Below are positions 63,739-64,000 of a stretch of DNA of 64,000 nucleotides, one piece after another. Below the pieces are notes generated by a model. It had not been told where the DNA came from and made no database searches. It saw nothing but the letters and a program-made list of their open reading frames with translations. A program made the translations under genes and the position numbers. The stretch is from Streptomyces ambofaciens ATCC 23877 (GTDB lineage Bacteria > Actinomycetota > Actinomycetes > Streptomycetales > Streptomycetaceae), in contig NZ_CP012382.1 in assembly GCF_001267885.1 (NCBI RefSeq), positions 4,761,001 to 4,825,000 of the forward strand, in the 5' to 3' direction. Every line of letters starts with the position of its first letter. Position 1 is the stretch's first letter.

Positions 63739-64000
63739 TCAGCGGCAACGCGGGCAGTGGGTCTCGTCTGCCACGGGCCTGAAGAGCAGCGGTTGCACGT
63801 GGTCGCCCGCGCACTCGCGGGTGCCTGCGAGGCGGCGGGAGAGGCGGGGGCCCGGGGATTGTTGCCGGGTGGGGCGGTCGTCGGGGTGCGTTGGCGCCGT
63901 GGTGGCGGGCCGGTCGGCCGGCGGGGGCGGTACGTCGCGGAGCAGGTGGCGCAGGAGGCCGCCGGGGCGGTGGACGGGGGTGCCGTCGTCGGGCAGGCCG
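63739..64000 (-). CDS. C-terminal part of an unknown protein with cysteine-rich end
   Basis: Open on the minus strand from the window edge to TGA at 63739-63741, 86 codons, with nearly all third positions G or C, which supports a real gene whose start lies to the right. The visible part is Pro/Arg/Thr-rich and ends in GTRECAGDHVQPLLFRPV and ADETHCPRCR. The Cys-x3-His...Cys-x2-Cys arrangement could bind zinc. The family is not recognised. Confidence 0.6.
   Translation of the reverse strand, partial: GLPDDGTPVHRPGGLLRHLLRDVPPPPADRPATTAPTHPDDRPTRQQSPGPRLSRRLAGTRECAGDHVQPLLFRPVADETHCPRCR

Overview
The window is chromosomal DNA from a Streptomyces-type actinomycete. The support is very high GC with strong G/C bias at third codon positions, frequent GTG starts, and the gene order gdhA / S10-spc-alpha ribosomal operons / truA / rplM-rpsI / glmM / coaA / glmS / acpS / alr / tsaE-tsaB-rimI-tsaD / groES-groEL1. 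As far as I recall, this is the order of the SCO4700-4762 core region of S. coelicolor. The species cannot be named from the sequence alone.

Layout. 1-573 is the 3' end of gdhA. 1092-12429 is the S10 and spc ribosomal protein cluster (rpsJ to secY), continuing through adk, map, infA, rpmJ and the alpha cluster (rpsM, rpsK, rpoA, rplQ) to 17557. 17626-27529 holds truA, a membrane-anchored unknown protein, a GT87-type membrane glycosyltransferase, rplM-rpsI, then cell-wall and cofactor genes (glmM, coaA, a lipoprotein, glmS). 27605-37537 holds an ASCH protein, the NAD(P)HX repair enzyme Nnr, an XRE-cupin regulator, acpS, alr, an alpha/beta hydrolase and the t6A genes tsaE, tsaB and tsaD with rimI. 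37725-44778 is accessory: a LacI regulator, an LCP protein, a DGPF protein with an ECF42-like sigma factor, a methyltransferase and two tandem lipoprotein deacetylases. groES-groEL1, with two CIRCE operators, follows at 45128-47182.

From 47332 to about 63580 the content changes to a defence or conflict island. A four-gene minus-strand operon encodes PglY, PglZ, BrxD and a BrxHI-type helicase. These are BREX type 2 parts, but no PglX methyltransferase or PglW kinase is in the window. Next to it, on the plus strand, three overlapping genes encode a HEPN-like helical protein, a KGGVGR-variant ParA/MinD-like ATPase and a second P-loop ATPase with a winged-helix tail. A divergent winged-helix protein, a solo HATPase and a Uma2-family nuclease surround them. 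This overlapping triad beside a methylase-less BREX core is the best candidate here for an undescribed system.

Regulation. Ribosomal genes mostly have clear Shine-Dalgarno sites and tight or overlapping junctions, with stable hairpins at operon boundaries. At least nine non-ribosomal genes carry a TANNNT hexamer 6-8 nt before the start codon and no Shine-Dalgarno site, which indicates leaderless transcripts. Several start codons were chosen on this basis. Copies of dispersed Streptomyces intergenic repeats lie after rpoA, before groES, and at the groEL/helicase junction where the island begins.
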